A stretch of DNA of 64,000 bases from Siphonodentalium dalli (GCA_032622095.1 CP136068.1:126115989-126179988), one strand, 5' to 3'; positions 33,968 to 46,179 are shown, counted from the first letter of the stretch. Program-made: numbers and translations. The notes: generated by a model not told the origin, from the sequence alone.

Positions 33968-35624
33968 GTAATGCTGAATCCTGAGGGCCAATTTAATTAA
34001 TTGGTGGACTATCACTTTACCATTTATTTACTATGTAGCAAACTGACTTCATATATTGGTGTTACTTAACTGTTATTGAAAAAACCCTAAGCACCGAAAC
34101 TAAAATCCAATCGGAGGTTCGTTGGAATACATGCATGTGACAATTACATACATCTAGGAGAATCCTGCGACTGACAACTTTGGTCAGAATATGAGTTTGG
34201 AGACAATTGAGGTGTCAGTTTGTTTGGAAAATAGTATAGCATATGTTTGTAGCTGCCAAAATACTATGTAATATATCACTATCCGAGTTGGTAACCTTTT
34301 CCTCGTTTCTTGTCACGTTTGCGATCGCCTCCGCAATTTTGAATGCGTTATACTCATCAACTCGAAACCACGCGATTCCCCACTGTGAGCATATAGTATG
34401 ATAAATATATATTTATTCAATCTAAACCTCCCTATTGTTGCAGAATGTCACTCATTTTAGAAGGCGAAACAAGGTTGATATGTTCACGTTCCACTACATT
34501 GATGAGTGCATATAGGTTCGCGAATCAACAGTATAACACAGCACGCATACATGTACAGTCAGTTGTAGTGTGCATCACTGCACAGTCAGCAAATACCGTA
34601 AGAACCAACAGTTGTGCCTATTTGTTTTATACTGGCGAACTCAATAATTTGATGAACAGCTGTTTGTTCGGAGTCCCCTCGGGGAAACGACGGATTTTAT
34701 CATTAATTCATGGCTGCGTCACTATAGGATGCTTTGTTCTAGATGAAATAGTTTATAGTTTAGTGTAGCCCATGTTTCGAGCTATTCGAATGTCATTTCT
34801 ACAAGTTGTACCAATAATAATTAACTCTTCTGTCACCTTTTGGCTGTCAACGTAAACTGGTAGACACATGTACGTGAAATGTTTATATGCGCATTTTATA
34901 CACTTAGAATAAATTGAATGATGTATGTGTTATCACTGTTATGTGAGTTAACAGGTTATTGCTGTATCGTCCTATTGTTCTTGTCTTGCGAATCGGGTCT
35001 GAAAAAATCTTTCAAAATGAAGTCTTATCCCCACCAGATGTGCCCAGAGAATGGTACAATGAACATAACTCATGAATATAGGTCAGATCGTAATATCTTA
35101 TAGTTGTTTTAAATGCTATTTCTAAATCTCAAATGCCATTAAACAAATGTTTTGTATAAATACTTTTTTATCAGCAAAGGCCACGCTTGGTAAATATACC
35201 GTTAGATTGAGAAAATAGCAATTGGATCCACACAGGTTAATATTTTTGAATGGTTTCGCAAGTCGCACTGGTAATGTGATAGCATGTTGTGAGGGTGATG
35301 TGTGAAATATCTAAATAAACGTTTGTGAATGTTATTTCGGTCATTGGATCTAACAGTTGTGTTTTGAACTATCAGAAAATGTTGGTTCATATATGTTTGT
35401 GTTGATTTGTGGTCAACATCCAAATACTGCAACCATTTATAATGTTGTCTACTGGGGGACTATATGTTTTGTTGCAATCCTGAGCGCGCAATACAGCCAT
35501 ATAGGGTTGTCAAGCGTCTCAGCCAACGATATAAATGTATGCATTTTTAATTTTCTTCTAATAATTTTGTTTTGTCAAAAAGTCATAAAGCTCTAGTTCT
35601 GTTCATGTGATATACAAGATATTT
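33968..35624. other. Intronic DNA, nothing recognised
   Basis: No repeat or coding signal that I can support; the 107-codon frame at 34445 has no recognisable features. Confidence 0.4.
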
Positions 35625-35759
35625 AGCTCGTTATGTTGTGGATATACGATTTTATGAAACTCGTTTGATAAATTTTATTCACAAGTCGTCTACGACTCGT
35701 TGTGAATCAAATTTATCAAACTCGGTTCATAAATTCTTATATCCCAACATAACTCGTTG
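35625..35759. mobile_element. Fold-back element, family E (135 bp hairpin)
   Basis: Arms of about 66 bp from GCTCGTTATGTTGTGGATAT to its complement, centre AGTCGTC-TACGACT. Inner part GTTTGATAAATTT is an exact inverted pair. Confidence 0.85.
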
Positions 35760-35789
35760 AAGATCCTCTATATGTCCATATAAGAAATG

Positions 35790-35929
35790 AACGGCGGTTT
35801 CAATGTGGTCATGGGATTTTGACCGCGAGAAAAATTCAGCAAACTACATGAACCCCGAAGGGGCTCATGGGGAGTTTGCTGAATTTTTATCGCGGTCAAA
35901 ACCTATGACCACGTTGAAACCGCCGTTTA
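35790..35929. mobile_element. Fold-back element, family N (140 bp hairpin)
   Basis: Arms AACGGCGGTTTCAATGTGGT... and complement, continuing through GACCGCGA-AAAATTCAGCAAACT, centre ACCCCGAAGGGG. Stands 30 bp from family E, so the two hairpins are adjacent. Confidence 0.85.
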
Positions 35930-36410
35930 TTATTTATATTTATATACTTAAATTCATTATCAACTAGGATTGTCTGTCTTTCCCACTATTTATTCAACTT
36001 TAAGTGACGAATGGAGTTCAGTTCGGACAGTTCGAATCCTCGCTTTTTAGAAAACCAAACATTGTGAGAATCCGTTGATGAAGAGCGGAAAAACGCAATT
36101 TCACAGTAAAGTATACACATATGACGAAATGTCATGTTTAGCTTGAAATGAATAGAGACGTGTTGATTTCAAGAATGATAATATCTTAAACTAACAATTA
36201 AGTTTCGGTTGTGGGTGATAAGAAATTGACAACAGGCCGTTCTACCATAATGATATATTTGTGCGGTCGTGGGTTGTGTAATCATATAGGAGATGAGTTT
36301 TAGGTGCAGGGTAACAACACTGATTATAGACCAAAACAAATTGCCAAATCCGGACGTGCTGAATAGTCAAGCAGTCGTTCATGTCCGACAATCCCCGGTG
36401 ATTTCCGGGA

Positions 36411-36485
36411 TCAATGTGTTCATAAACCTATGAACGACATTGAAGGTGACGTGACGTTACGTTCATAGGTTTATGAGCACATTGA
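36411..36485. repeat. Hairpin of 75 bp
   Basis: TCAATGTGTTCATAAACCTA-TGAACG and its inverted copy (one mismatch) around a 23-bp loop. It lies about 120 bp downstream of the exon 1 donor, within the first intron. Confidence 0.8.
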
Positions 36486-36607
36486 ATCAGGGGGCGTGTC
36501 TACCGTAACGCTATCGTAAAATCGGAAGCGACATTAGGTGTATGTAAATATAGATAAATGACGTATATCATAATTATATATATATATATGGAATATATTC
36601 TACTCAC

Positions 36608-36754
36608 AATTTTAACATTTAATGTGTCGAGTTCCTTGAATGCGAAATCCCGCTCCACCTTCTCCTGGTGACCTCTCCTGAACGAGGATATTTTACGGAC
36701 GAGTGCCTTAGCCGGAGCTAAAACTCGACGGAACGGTTTCTTATTTCGGAACAT
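36608..36754 (-). CDS. RING-finger protein gene, coding exon 1 (start codon)
   Basis: First coding exon, 49 codons, read on the minus strand from ATG at 36754. The track-like extension to a TTG two codons upstream is ignored because the ATG is the first real start. The protein begins MFRNKKPFRRVLAPAKALVR and is strongly basic for about 35 residues, then turns into a helix-like stretch with hydrophobic residues spaced as heptads (ending LNVKI). The exon ends at a strong donor, ATT|GTGAGT, at 36608/36607, in phase 0. Reading on without splicing quickly gives intron-like AT-rich sequence. The next phase-0 exon at 21478-21540 continues the heptad pattern without a break, which supports the join. 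Role: N-terminal, possibly membrane- or nucleic-acid-contacting basic region plus oligomerising helix (inference). I do not recognise an orthologue by name. Confidence 0.7.
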
Positions 36755-36934
36755 GTCCAAATAAAGTTATTATCTCGCCAGAACAGTTCTAATCTTGATG
36801 GCAATATAGGACCAGTCCTTCAGCAGAGTTGTCCGAAATGTCGAAAGAGAACCAGTGTTTACTGAAGGTCAGGTTTGATAGGTCGTTACGATATGTTGTA
36901 AGTTATTCTCTCCCTCCAACGAACTGGGACTAAA

Positions 36935-36971
36935 CTGGTGCAAAACTAAGTGCAACAGCCTGCTTTATATG
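36935..36971 (-). promoter_or_regulatory. Possible TATA box and start region of the RING gene
   Basis: On the minus strand the string CATATAAAGCAGG lies with its TATA part at about 36964-36970, roughly 210 bp upstream of the exon 1 start codon. A purine start site about 30 bp downstream (near 36940) would give a 5' untranslated leader of about 185 bp. It fits a TATA-type promoter by position only. In an AT-rich genome such motifs arise by chance. Confidence 0.35.
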
Positions 36972-36989
36972 GCGTTGTAGCCGTCTATA

Positions 36990-37845
36990 AACTTGGGTAA
37001 AAATGATAGGGATTTTTATATGTTCACGACACTGCGCAATAATATATTTTATCACATATGTGCTGTATCATATGCATCAGTCTAATGCCATAACAAGTGG
37101 TGTCATCTCAACGATGACAGCTCAATAATGTATAGATCAGACAATTCCGCGTGTTGCCGTGCGTGACCCAGCACGCAGAAAACTGGCGGCTTCCTGTTCG
37201 CTAGAAGTCATATGAGCATAGAACATATTGCATTTCTGAAATAAAGAAGAATATAAATTGGTTAAATGTGAAACCAGATGTCATAGGCAACATTAATATT
37301 TTTGTCGTTTTCGAATCCAATATATTTATGGCCATATATCATCGATGTCAGTTTTAGTGACGGGGAAATGTCATGAAGACGTATAATTTCACGTATACGG
37401 CACGTATAAACCGCATAGAGTCGGTAAGCAGTTTACAGTCTTAAAAAAACTCCCATTGATATGAAAAAATTATCGAAGGTCGTTGTGGTTTGAACCAGTT
37501 CCGTGTGTGTTGATTAATCCATGAAGTATAGGTGTGTACATGTAGATCGCGGTTGACCGATATGTTTTGTGAAGATCTGACTCTTTTAACATTGATTTAC
37601 TGTTTTATAGTTGCCCCATTTATTCCACATCTGTCCCTCCATGTCCCACGTGTATTTTATTTAATTATTTCCATTTTTGCAACAAAACACACACATTTAG
37701 AAAGCGTGTTGCCAGCTGCAATAACTGGTATAATAGCAGGAAACATATGGCATACTATTTGCATAGCCTGTGAGTAACATTAAATTCTCTTCCGTGATTG
37801 GTCAGTATTACTGTCAATTGTGTCATGCGTTCATATTCAAATAAA
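36990..37845. other. Upstream of the RING gene; nothing recognised
   Basis: No repeat or coding signal supported. Confidence 0.35.
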
Positions 37846-37850
37846 ACACA

Positions 37851-38240
37851 TAATAATAATAATAATAAATAGTTTTTATATAGCGCTTTATCCCATATGG
37901 CCCAGAGCGCTTACATTCCTACTAGTACCCTGCCCTCTATCACACGTGATATACATACATCTATACACACACCACATACCTATAGATATACACATACATC
38001 AAAATAATTAAACAACATCTGAGGTAACTTCCCCATAGTGAGCACAGAATAATTCACTCTTTAACAAAGTTTTGAATTCGGTCAGAGAGTTTCCAAATCT
38101 TGTGTCGTGTCTCAGTGAGTTCCAAACATTTGGCGCATACGAATCAAATGCCTTATCGCCATAAGTTTTTAATTTTTTTTATGGAATATCCATTAGAGCT
38201 TGTGCCTCGAGCTGACGTTGAGCTAAATGACTAAAAACGG
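37851..38240 (-). pseudogene. LINE ORF2 C-terminal end with 3' tail
   Basis: Minus strand: TYGDKAFDSYAPNVWNSLRH, then LTEFKTLLKSELF and a TAA at 38008-38010. This is the usual C-terminus of CR1-like LINEs in animals. The 3' region carries TAAGCGCTCTGGGCCATATG and GATAAAGCGCTATATAAAAA, and ends in an (ATT)n tail at 37851-37868. The open part is about 55 codons; upstream it meets a stop at about 38182. A 5'-truncated insertion. Confidence 0.8.
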
Positions 38241-38265
38241 TAAATAGAATACACGGGCGTGTACT

Positions 38266-38666
38266 TTAACCCTTTACCCAACAGAACGGCCCTGTGCCAA
38301 TGCATTATCTTATATATGCGAGTCGACCATAGGTCGCCTCGCATATATAAGAGAATGCATTGGCTTAACACATTAAAAATTATAAAATTGTTAAAGAATG
38401 TAAGAAAAAATGGTAAAAAGTGGTAAAAAAAAGATTTTGTTTAGGCCAATGCATTCTCTTGTATATGCGAGGCGACCTATGGTCGACTCGCATATATAAG
38501 AGAATGCATTGGCACAGGGCATAACTGTAACTATCACAATGTGGTCAAGGAGCCGATTCCAATGATATCCATATTTGTATGGTTCTATTGAGACAGACCG
38601 AAGATATTTTAGGCTGTTGAAGCTTTATTTGGGCGTTTTTGGCCGGTTTGTTGGGTAAAGGGTTAA
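38266..38666. mobile_element. TTAA-bounded MITE, family B, copy 4 (inverted)
   Basis: Left end TTAACCCTTTACCCAACAGA, right end TTGTTGGGTAAAGGGTTAA; two full hairpin modules (38298-38365 and 38446-38513) around a T-rich core. Confidence 0.9.
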
Positions 38667-38824
38667 GTGAACGACCATAGACTAATCGATCGATAATTTT
38701 CAGGTAGAATATTGGGCTAACGTCTGCATGGTATAATATCCAAACTGCAGACAAATTTCCGAATCAAAATTCGGCCGACTTTACATAAATGAATACAGAA
38801 GCTATATAAATATAAAATATGTAT

Positions 38825-38896
38825 GTAGTTTGAGTGGGTTTTATTGAGGGGTATGTCGTTGAAGCACATTGAGTGTAAATAAAACACTCAAACTAC
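38825..38896. repeat. Small inverted repeat
   Basis: GTAGTTTGAGTGGGTTTTAT and complement AATAAAACACTCAAACTAC around a 32-bp loop. Confidence 0.7.
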
Positions 38897-38899
38897 AGG

Positions 38900-40400
38900 C
38901 ATTTCTTAAATAAGTTCGGGGTCGGTGTTTCACTCATATTACTACATGCGACGAGTACGACATACATTTAACAAAATAGTTTCTTGTGAAGCTGATAATC
39001 ACAATCTTTAAAATATAAGGCTTGTTTGTACAGCACATGTGTATAACATGTACATGCGTAATGTGTAAGATTAGGTTTTCAAATCACACACACGCGATGG
39101 ACAATTTCAGTTGAAGTGTTTGATTTTCTATTGAAATGGTATTTAGTAAACTACAATTGTCACGGTGGTTGTTTTTCCTTGCCGTATCCACAGAGTTGTG
39201 AAGTTACATACTTCCTGTTTCATTTTACCCCGCTGCGAAAGGAGAAAAGATTGAGTTTCAAAAAATGTATAATCGGTACAGTGTGCTGGTAAAACAGAGG
39301 TGCTGAACTGTTCTTGTGTATTGTGTACATCACGGAAGCTCGGTTATGTTCAATATCCTCTATTCCTCATCAACTTTGATTGTACTTGCATTGTAGCATC
39401 AATACATATTTAAGTTGCTTAGTGTGCCAGGGTATTTTGAGAATTCTATGTTCACCCAGATGGTACTAGAACTTACCTGTCCAAATTGACGTTTTCAACT
39501 TATAAGTAGAGCTTGTGTTATGTTTTTATAAAATCTGGGCCATATATGTATGTTAGTTTACTTTTTGGGTTGGCTATATTGTATGTTTCTCTTTAATATC
39601 AAATACACTATATATTATGTCAAAATATAATATGAATGTCTTCGTAAATTCATCTCAAAGTATTGGGATGTAATCAACGAGTATTTGATTACATTTAGAA
39701 ACACTATTGTATTGGTAATAAAATACATCAACTGGAAATAGTATTGGTATTGTATTATTATTCATAAAATTGTAATGTATATATATCTTTATTTCCTCCA
39801 GAAATGAAGAGCTAACAAAAGACATACATACATACATAGTTGTAACACATATACAGTTGGAAGACAATATGACACAAAATAGTAACACAAAAGACAATAA
39901 ATCTCACATACAATCCATACAGACGAACTTGCATCCGACCAAATACATGCAAAACAAAATTGTTCTACAACTTCGGAGACGTGCTAAGCCAAGGAAACAT
40001 TAATTACAGCCGTGTTTTGTGTGTATTTCTGTTTTAGACACACAGTATTCATCACTCAAATTAAAAAGTTGCTGGCATTTGTCACAATATGATAATGACA
40101 ATATTTCGATAGGAATAGACACTTTAATGTTGAATATATTGAGTCAACATACTTGTACAAGTACTGGACATTCATTAGCGTTTTTGAAAGTTTCGCGTAA
40201 ACGCTCTCCAGCATATCCACATAAGGATTAATCAAACAAGGAACATCTTGACATGACGGAACCCACTTAATTCTTTGCGATCGAATCATATCTCCCATTG
40301 CAGTACGTGTTTTCCCCAACGTACACTGTTTATTGACCTAATGTTATCACCGAGTAAAAGCAAGCACTTCATTACTCATCATGTTGAATACGAAGAAACA
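38900..40400. other. No gene recognised
   Basis: AT-rich; nothing supported. Confidence 0.4.
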
Positions 40401-40741
40401 ATGTTATGGTTCGCTTTAATATATATTACAGGGAATTGTGTACACGCAATGGGGCACTGTGTCAGTCAGTCACGGGTTGTGTTGATTTTGTTATCTTCTA
40501 TCAGGGTCGGGAATATATGTCATGTACCATTTCTCACGTCGAAGTTAGTATTCTCCGGTTTTCTTCACCTATAAAACAAAAAATAAAAAAAATGAAAAAA
40601 GCGAATGAGCAATGTATCATTTTGTGTTGGATTAATGTGAAATCCGTCCCCATATAGATATTATTGTTGAGAAGTTATGCGTGTTCAAGTGACTTCGGTC
40701 ACAATTTTTCGAGATCGTGAAATTAAAACGCCAAAATCTCT

Positions 40742-41141
40742 TTAACCCTTTACCCAACAAACCGGCCAAAAACCGGCCAAATAAAGCTTCAACAGCCTAA
40801 AATATCTTCGGTCTGTCTCAATAGAACCATACAAATATGGATATCATTGGAACCGGCTCCTTGACCACATTGTGATAGTTACAGTTATGCCCTGTGCCAA
40901 TGCATTCTCTTATATATGCGAGTCGACCATAGGTCGCCTCGCATATTTAAGAGAATGCATTGGCCTAAAAAAAAACATTTTTTAACACTTTTTACCATTT
41001 TTTCTTACATTCTTTAACAATTTTATAATTTTTAATGTGTTAAGCCAATGCATTCTCTTATATATGCGAGGCGACCTATGGTCGACTCGCATATATAAGA
41101 GAATGCATTGGCACAGGGCCCTTCTGTTGGGTAAGGGTTAA
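40742..41141. mobile_element. TTAA-bounded MITE, family B, copy 5
   Basis: Left end TTAACCCTTTACCCAACAAA, right end CTGTTGGGTAAGGGTTAA (one T lost). Two full hairpin modules (40897-40965 and 41044-41112). Same orientation as copies 1 and 3. Confidence 0.9.
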
Positions 41142-41325
41142 AGAAAATCTGTTCGATATCAGTGTTGCTATGTCCGAAATGAGTTGTTGGGATAGCTCAT
41201 TAATCAAACAGCTTGCTGGTATCTGTGAATATAGAAAAAACACGAATGTTGAAATTGACATCAGTGATATGTGGCGGTCATATTCAAGCAAATTATGGAG
41301 TATGTTCCCCCTCCTGCCAATACAA

Positions 41326-41430
41326 AGTCCGAATGACAATACACTATATGTAACGTGATAAATACGAAACAGGTGAATAATTTACTTTGTGTAAGTCTTA
41401 TTGATTCTGGTAACATTTTGTTTAACTTGG
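41326..41430 (+). repeat. Repeat shared with the interior of the long-TIR element H
   Basis: CAAAGTCCGAATGACAATAC, AACGTGATAAATACGAAAC and GGTGAATAATTTACTTTGTG-TAAG through GATTCTGGTAACATTTTG match 43222-43331. An earlier piece at about 40440-40510 (ACACGCAATGGGGCACTGTG) also matches 43170-43210, so a broken copy spans the family B insertion. Confidence 0.65.
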
Positions 41431-41750
41431 TGACCAGTTATATATGAACGGGCGGCCTGCTACGAACAGGCAGCCAGGCGGACAGGCAACGAAAAACTAA
41501 GACTACTTTTGTATGTATATTTTTAACGTCAATTTTTTACACCACATAAATACACTAACGCGAAACAAAATGCCGTTGTCTCAAATTAAACCAAGTAGCT
41601 TATCGCATTTGTCACATTGTGCGGATGACCATAGGTTTATACTCGCGTACTTACATGCATGTACTATATATAATCGGAAAAGACATACCGAAAGAGATAT
41701 AAATTTATAAAAACTATTAAAATGTTCGCACAAATGATATCTAGTAAAAC

Positions 41751-41998
41751 AGCATGACAAATCCAACAAGGAACGCCCTTGTTTGTTACAGTATTAACAT
41801 AGCAGGACAAATCGACAAATGGACGCGCTTGATTGTCAAAGTATTAACATTGCAGGACAAATCGAACAAGGAACGCTCTTTATTGTTACAGTAATGCCAT
41901 AGCAGGACACATCGAATACGCAACGTTTGTTATTGTTACACTATTGCCACAGCAGGACGAATCGAACAATGAACCCTCTGAATTGTCACTTGCTGTTG
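41751..41998. repeat. Tandem array, 5 x 50 bp
   Basis: AGCAGGACAAATCGAACAAG-GAACGC units start at exactly 41751, 41801, 41851, 41901 and 41951. Units differ by point changes only, so the 50-bp period has stayed fixed. Confidence 0.9.
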
Positions 41999-42508
41999 AT
42001 ATCGGAAATTCGTGTCATTCTGATGCGAAACTAATTATCACCATAATATGATTTCCCCGAGGCAATGATCAATATTGACCCCCGGAACGTAATAAACTTT
42101 AAAATGTATGACTTAATTGTTAGTAAGTAACGCTTTATTAGTAAGTAACGCTTTGTTATTCTTTCCCATTATACATGGGGCATGAGAAAGCGTATATACA
42201 CTATATACAAATTAGAACTTTCCAGTGGTTTGTTCCGAGTGTAAGTATACATAAATAATATACAATGGAAAACTAATCAGTTACGATCCAATATTGCATT
42301 ATCATATCCGGAATAGAAAAACATAATTTCGTCAGGTCTATCTAAAGATTCTAAGCGAACCAAAAAAAAAGAAGAAATATCATTAAGTATACACCATGAT
42401 CAACGTATATACACTATAGTGCTGTTTTGTTATTGTTTTTGAAGCCAAGATGTTGTAAATAACCATAGGTTGTACATCAATTACTTGTTGCATGTTTTAT
42501 GAGTTACT

Positions 42509-44162
42509 TTAAACGGACATGGCTCATTCGAACCTCCAAGGTGTTTGCTACGTAATTTGGAGGTCCATAAATAAAGGAACTATTGATATACCGGCTGCAT
42601 GTGCTTTCAGCCGTTTTCAACTTTTCGCCAGAAGTCAGACAAACGCTCTTTATTGCTACCATATCAGGAATAGACTATCACGAAACGCTCTTTTCTGTTC
42701 CATGTCGTGCAAATGGCTGTTTTGTGTTTAGAACCCAAACACGTATTCACAGTAGTATTTTGTATTACTTCATTGCGTATTTTGTTTTACATAATGCTCG
42801 TAGAAAGGTAGTTAAGATATGTATCGACCTATTTCGATACCAAGAACAATTCAAAAGCAAATAATATGATGTGTATTTTGGACCCCAAAACGCCATGTGG
42901 CTTTAATACTTATTACTGTTCATGTAATGGCACACTATGTCAGTCATGGGTTCTGTTGATTTTGTTGCCTTATATGCAAAGTTCGAATGACCGTACAGTC
43001 TTATTGATGGGCGATGTTGGACGTTCTATAATTCTAAGCATATCTGACGTGATACTATTTATTACTTTACCCCGAGATATTGACCTGATTTGATCTCCGG
43101 AACGTAGTAAACTAAGATTTAATTAGGTGCCTTAGTACGGTGGGTTACTTTAATAGCTATTACTCTACACGCAACGGTGCACGGTGTAAGTAACTGCTTG
43201 TGTTGATATTGGTGTCTTCTATTCAAAGTCCGAAAGAGCGTACACTATGTGACGTGATAAGGACGAACCAGCTGAATAATTTACTTTGTAAGTCGTATCG
43301 ATTCTGGTAACATTTTGATTAATTGGGTGAACAATGAGCGCCCTCGCGTCACAAAAGCTATTTTAAGCGACCAATCAATTATTCATTCGTTATTTACAGT
43401 ATCCCAATTCAGATCCGAATCCAGATTGTTCAATCGTGCGAGTGAGTATGTAAGTTTTTATCATTGGTATGGAGATCTATGCGGGGCTCCGCAACCAAGG
43501 TGGCAATTCTACGACAAGAACCATCACCACATACCATCACCATGCCACAACAAACTCACCACCACCACCATCACCACCACCACCACCACACTAACATCGG
43601 TAGATTACCCTTCACGTCGCGTTCCGGGGCTCAGCATAGTACATAAAACCCGATATTCGTATTCAGAAAACAAGTGGGGGAAAACTAGTTATAATAACCA
43701 AAGAACGAAACTGAGGCGGGATTGAGCTTAAAGCCACATGGCGGTTTGCGCTCCAAAATACTCATAATATTATTCGCTTTTGAATTTTTCTCAGTATCGA
43801 AATATGTCGATAAATATCTGAACTACCTTTCTACGAGCATTATGTAACCAAAAAAAGACGCATTGAAGTAATGAAAAATACAACTGTGTTTTCCCAAACA
43901 CAAAACAGCCCTTTGCACGACATGGAACAGAAAAGAGCGTTCCGTTGTAGTCAATTCCTGATATGGTAGCAATAAAGAGCGTTTGTCTGACTTCTGGACA
44001 AACGTTTAAAACGGCTGAAAAATGGCTGTGACTTTGGCAAGTGTTTTTCAGAGCATATGAAGCCGGTATATCAAAGTTCGTTTATTTGTCGACCTATCGT
44101 AACCGTCGCTCCAAATTACGTAGAAAGAAATTTGGAGGTTCGAATGAGCCATGTCCGTTTAA
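42509..44162. mobile_element. DNA element H with ~0.4-kb terminal inverted repeats
   Basis: Left arm 42509-42906 and right arm 43729-44162 are inverted copies with small indels, from TTAAACGGACATGGCTCATT outside to CGCCATGTGGCTTTAA inside. Shared words include CAGAAGTCAGACAAACGCTC, TTATTGCTACCATATCAGGA and CGACATGGAACAGAAAAGAG. The 822-bp interior (with a (CAC)n tract at 43555-43590) codes for nothing recognisable. Both outer ends are TTAA, so it may use the same target as families B, K and L. Confidence 0.8.
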
Positions 44163-44433
44163 TAATGTGCCTCATTCACATGGCAAATAGCCGGGGACCA
44201 TGTTTTTGGACGGCGATTATTCCGAGAAATTGTCTGCTGTTTGAGATATCGACATTACACAGCCAATGTGATATTCCAGTCTTAATAGCCACCGAATGCT
44301 ACATCCAAGTCGTTTAGGCGCATGACGCATCAAAGACATCATGTTTAGCTATTGGTCAATGACGAAGCCGGTTACCATGTCTATCAGTATTCAACTATAC
44401 TAAAATGACATGGAGCGTGCGACGATATGAACA

Positions 44434-44642
44434 CAGTAATGCCCTAAATAATCGACTCCTTAACCACAGCAGAATTATGGGTAATTTTTCAGGATTTAGT
44501 CGGAAATATGGCTTGTTGCCATTCATCGGAAAGCTCTGAGAGGTTTCCGATGAATGGCAACAAGCCACATTTCCGACTAAATCCTGAAAAATTAGCCATA
44601 ATTCTGCTGTGGTTAAGGAGTCGATTACTTAGGACATTACTG
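44434..44642. mobile_element. Fold-back element, family A, copy 3
   Basis: Full hairpin with ends CAGTAATGCCCTAAATAATC and complement; centre GGAAAGCTCTGAGAGGTTTCC. Confidence 0.9.
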
Positions 44643-45515
44643 TAACTGGCGAACAAGACGCAAAACCGCAACGTATTGTCAAACAAATACCTAGTTTGTG
44701 TGGATTTTAACGTTAAATGTCCAACATTAGTTATTTCAGTCCAGTGAAATTTCAACATGTTAAATTGGTATGTATCATTGACTCAATGGGAGTAATGGTA
44801 CAAATATCGCATATTTGCAATAAATGGTTGAAGCGACATTTTTAGAGTAAGTTTACCCGTAAGTTTATAATTATTCGGTTATACATGACAGACACGTTTG
44901 TGGGATTTTTTTTCACAATACATAATAATACTTTGTCAAGAAGTTCTTTTAATAGAACCTCTCTTGTGTGACTAATCACTTCATTGATAGCCCATCGCGG
45001 GAGAGTATTTATATATACAGTTGTAATTCGGAGATTTTTTTTACCGAAATTCCCTGCCGCCGTAATACGGTTGAAGATATGAGAGGGTTTTTTTTAAGTT
45101 GGCAGTGTTGGTACGTTTCTATGCCAGAAAATAATTATATCCGACAGATGGGCCCATTAATAGAAGATTTTGATGACCATGTATCAAATTTCAAAGGAAG
45201 AGGTTAAAATTGGTTTTTCCGGTTTATTTATTTAAAAGTCGAACTGCGCGATCAGGAGGCCGGTCACCGGTAAAAGGTGCAGTTGGGAATTTCAATTTCG
45301 TTTATTGTCCTTTACTTTATTATGTCAATAATGTTGATTTTTGGTTTGTGACAAGCTATGTCAATTACCAATAAAAGAAATATAAAAGATAATTTGTAAG
45401 TCTTAATTTCAACTTTTATAGATATTTTTCGTTCTGCAGCCCACTGATGGTTGTAGTCGGAGACGGCCGAGTCAGCCGCCGGTTCGTTAATTAGGTGCTG
45501 GTTGTTATTGCTATT

Positions 45516-46008
45516 TTAACGGAATTCTGAGTTGGTCATTCGCGAAACAAATATATTTTATATTCTATAATTAAAATCATGGGTATATAATATATGATCT
45601 TGTTTATGGATATTGTAGGAAGTCTAATCTGGCCGTGTCAAATTGAGCTATAGCGATGGGATTTCTCGCAGGAAAACACATTTCGGGTTTCTGTGGGGTG
45701 TGTATCCGCTGGAAGTCTTATAGTTGCAGTATGTAACAATTATGACCACGTTAATTGCTTTTGATGTTTAGGTATGAACAATGGCTGGATCATGCACTCT
45801 TGGCGGGAACACAATACCTCCGATTTTGTATCCGCATTTAGAAGCTTTCTGGTGTGGTGAATGAGAAACCTGCAGTAATAAGCCGTATAGTTGTTTGTAA
45901 TAATTCGAAGGATTAGTTGTTTTAACGGAATTCTGAGGCGGTGAATTCATGTAACCAATATATTTTATATTATAATTTATATTTATGGCTAATAATATGA
46001 TCTTGAGG
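45516..46008. repeat. Pair of ~90-bp direct repeats 401 bp apart
   Basis: 45516-45605 and 45917-46008 share TTTTAACGGAATTCTGAG, ATATATTTTATATT and ATAATATATGATCTTG / ATAATATGATCTTG. Confidence 0.65.
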
Positions 46009-46179
46009 GCGTTACCATTTCTGATTATGGTTTTCTTGTTATTATTGTCAGCCTTGCAAACAATCCAAAGATCACAGGAAAAAATACTATAAAGAGCGCC
46101 CTCGCTTCCGCCGCCCAAAGGCGGTAGATAGTAACGAACGTCCCCAAATCGTGATAGTTTGTGACCGTTTTGGGTGTAT

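Noticed and set aside
43315-43725. 136-codon frame with a His/Thr-rich tract
   Set aside because: The tract is a (CAC)n microsatellite inside element H; no other coding evidence.
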